Shown one piece after another: positions 5,191 through 6,499 of a DNA stretch of 6,499 bases. The first letter of the stretch is position 1. Every line of letters begins with the position of its first letter. Below the pieces are notes generated by a model. The model was not told the origin of the DNA and ran no database searches. It saw only the letters and a list, made by a program, of their open reading frames with translations. Source of the DNA: Oscillospiraceae bacterium (GTDB taxonomy: Bacteria > Bacillota > Clostridia > Oscillospirales > Acutalibacteraceae); contig CACYHJ010000365.1 in NCBI GenBank assembly GCA_902774165.1, positions 1-6,499 on the forward strand, given 5' to 3'. The translations under genes and the position numbers were made by a program.

Positions 5191-6499
5191 TCATCCTGCC
5201 GCAGGGAGCTCCTCCTGCAGCTTTGCCGCGACGCGCAGAATGGTCCGGGCGTCGCCGGAGTTGATCTTTCCGCTGCGGTCGACGTCCGCCGCGTAATACT
5301 TGACCGGATCAAGCACGTCGAGCTTCGCCGCCACCCGCAGGGCGCACCTTGCGTCGGAGGCCTTGATTCTGCCGTCGCCGTCGGCGTCGCCTCGCACCGC
5401 GATGGGCATGCTCTGCCGGTTTCCGTCTCCGTCGGTGTAGACGAATTCGGCTCCCGTGACGACAGGGGCTGCTGCGTCCCCGTCAGAGAGACGGACGTTC
5501 TGCGGCGTTTCGAAGGCGTCGAAGAACTCCTGATACGTCAGCTTCTGCGGCGCGGAGATCACGCCCGCTGCCTCGTCGTAGTAGATCCCGCTGCCGCTCT
5601 TGAAGCGCAGCAGTGAGGCGAGGTCAAAAGCGGGGATCGGCGGTACCGTGGTCGGCGGTACCGTGGTCGTTACGGCGGCCGTCGGCGGTTCTTCCGTGGC
5701 GTCGGTGACGGTCGGATCATCCGGCAGCCAGGGCCTTGTAGGCAGCGTCGGATTGTCGGAGTCCGTCTTTTCCGTCGTCGTTGGGGCGGATGGTCTGTTT
5801 CCGGTGGTCGGGATCGTCGGAAAATCGCGGATCGTTTCCGATACGAACGTATACGGCGAGGTTGTGGTTGCGATCTGCGAGGGCTTTTCCGTCGTCGTGA
5901 CGATCTGCGAGGGCTTTTCCGTCGTCGTGACGATATGCGAGGGTTTTTCCGTCGTCGTGACGATCTGCGAAGGCCTTTCCGTCGTCGTGACGACGAGAGG
6001 CTTATCCGGCACCTCAACGCCGACGGTCGCGAAAAACTCCACTGCGTATTTCAATGTGACAGCGGAGCCGCTGCGCGTTTTGACGCCGGAGATCTCGACG
6101 GTGTACCGGCCCTTCGGCACGCCCAGTCCGTCCGGACGGAAGATAATGCAGTTATCAACGCCGTAACCGCTGTTTTCGACGGTAAAGAAGCCGTTGGAGC
6201 CGCCGGAAGAAAAGGAAAACGTTTTTCCGTCGGCATCCCTGGTGATCTTCGCCCTGGCCGAACCGTCGGGCTTCAGGTATTTCTGAGGGTTGAGGGAGAC
6301 GCTCCACGCGGTACTGCTGTCGAAAATCCGGTCGTCGGAGGGCACGTAGCCCGAGGGCGGCCACGCAATCAGCTCGTAATCGTCGACGGGAGCGCTGTTG
6401 TCGACGGAATACGCCGCGGTGAAAATCGTATTGTTCTGGCCCTGCGCGCTGCCGAAGGCGGTGCCGCCCATGCCGGGGTTGAGGAACCATCTTCTGTGG
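5191..6499 (-). CDS. Secreted CAP-domain protein with Thr/Pro linker and C-terminal dockerin (5' end beyond the right edge)
   Basis: The frame is open to the right edge, and codons upstream of the Met at 6471 read HRRWFLNPG. With GMGGTAFG after it, this is the end of a CAP/SCP domain (compare HRRW-LNP-M in bacterial members). That Met is therefore internal and the gene starts outside. Numbering the 435 visible residues: CAP end at about 1-30, then a beta-rich module to about 160 (WSVSLNPQKY, GKTFSFSSGG, CIIFRP). A Thr/Pro-rich linker follows, with four 10-aa repeats (170-209). A module at about 290-368 often precedes dockerins in Clostridia (FKSGSGIYYDE, VVTGAEFVYTDGDG). The type I dockerin is at 370-430. 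Its calcium loops are DADGDGRIKASD and DVDRSGKINSGD; the first has Lys at loop position 9 where Asn or Asp is usual. Dockerins bind cohesins, so cell-surface or complex attachment is expected. The role of the CAP domain here is unknown. Confidence 0.92.
   Translation of the reverse strand, partial: HRRWFLNPGMGGTAFGSAQGQNNTIFTAAYSVDNSAPVDDYELIAWPPSGYVPSDDRIFDSSTAWSVSLNPQKYLKPDGSARAKITRDADGKTFSFSSGGSNGFFTVENSGYGVDNCIIFRPDGLGVPKGRYTVEISGVKTRSGSAVTLKYAVEFFATVGVEVPDKPLVVTTTERPSQIVTTTEKPSHIVTTTEKPSQIVTTTEKPSQIATTTSPYTFVSETIRDFPTIPTTGNRPSAPTTTEKTDSDNPTLPTRPWLPDDPTVTDATEEPPTAAVTTTVPPTTVPPIPAFDLASLLRFKSGSGIYYDEAAGVISAPQKLTYQEFFDAFETPQNVRLSDGDAAAPVVTGAEFVYTDGDGNRQSMPIAVRGDADGDGRIKASDARCALRVAAKLDVLDPVKYYAADVDRSGKINSGDARTILRVAAKLQEELPAAG
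5215..5391 (-). other. Dockerin type I coding segment
   Basis: Two calcium-binding loops followed by helices, DARCALRVAAKLD and DARTILRVAAKLQ, form the duplicated F-hand fold. The residues at loop positions 10-11, which often decide cohesin specificity, are AS in the first repeat and SG in the second. No cohesin or scaffoldin gene is visible in the window. Confidence 0.9.
5872..5991 (-). repeat. Tandem 30-bp coding repeat, four units (VTTTEKPSQI)
   Basis: Four in-frame 10-aa units, VTTTERPSQI, VTTTEKPSHI and two of VTTTEKPSQI, lie in the linker of the CAP/dockerin protein. A degenerate fifth unit (ATTTSPY) follows. The plus-strand motif CGATCTGCGA recurs at 5871, 5901, 5931 (one change) and 5961. 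Near-identical DNA suggests recent expansion, and copy number probably varies between strains. Confidence 0.93.

Noticed and set aside
5872..5991. CRISPR-like array
   Set aside because: Units are contiguous 30-bp repeats with no unique spacers and encode an in-frame protein repeat.
5113..6166. Plus-strand frames opposite the CAP/dockerin gene
   Set aside because: They are antisense to clear dockerin, linker and CAP coding sequence, and the Val-rich repeats are the reverse reading of the 30-bp units.

Overview
This window most likely comes from a gut-type Clostridia genome (Oscillospirales/Ruminococcaceae-like). I infer this from gene content: strong AGGAGG-type ribosome binding sites, secreted multi-domain proteins, a CAP domain joined by a Thr/Pro linker to a type I dockerin, and an AraC/cupin regulator. 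No rRNA, tRNA, CRISPR array or transposase is visible, so the taxonomic call is inference.

Layout. (1) Positions 1-1892, minus strand: the first 630 codons of a large secreted protein that runs off the left edge. It has a signal peptide, a Tyr/Gly/Asn-rich N-terminal domain, two diverged Cys-rich modules and then an array of 41- and 47-residue repeats. (2) Positions 1893-2063: a divergent promoter region with two good sigma-70-type promoters and two candidate operators. (3) Positions 2064-3008, plus strand: an AraC-family regulator with a cupin sensor domain. (4) Positions 3009-3287: an imperfect inverted repeat, a 124-bp MITE-like element with a 4-bp target duplication, and the promoter and ribosome binding site of the next gene. 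(5) Positions 3288-4679, plus strand: an exported beta-propeller, glycosidase-like protein with a C-terminal bacterial Ig-like (BIG2-type) domain. (6) Positions 4680-5190: a possible broken small ORF, a second 172-bp copy of the same MITE with its own target duplication, and a bidirectional terminator. (7) Positions 5191-6499, minus strand: the 3' part of a CAP-domain/dockerin secreted protein that runs off the right edge.

How it may work together. The regulator lies between two genes for exported proteins, so it may control its own promoter, the divergent repeat-protein gene, the propeller gene, or a combination of these. This is inferred from gene order and from the inverted repeats near the promoters. 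The dockerin on the CAP protein suggests attachment to a cohesin-bearing partner encoded elsewhere.

The strongest non-genic signal is the pair of MITE copies. They have identical 15-bp terminal inverted repeats (GGCAACACCGCACAA), near-identical interiors, a 48-bp length difference and two different, perfect 4-bp target duplications (CTTG and TTAT). One copy sits directly upstream of the -35 region of the propeller gene. The other interrupts a short hydrophobic reading frame.
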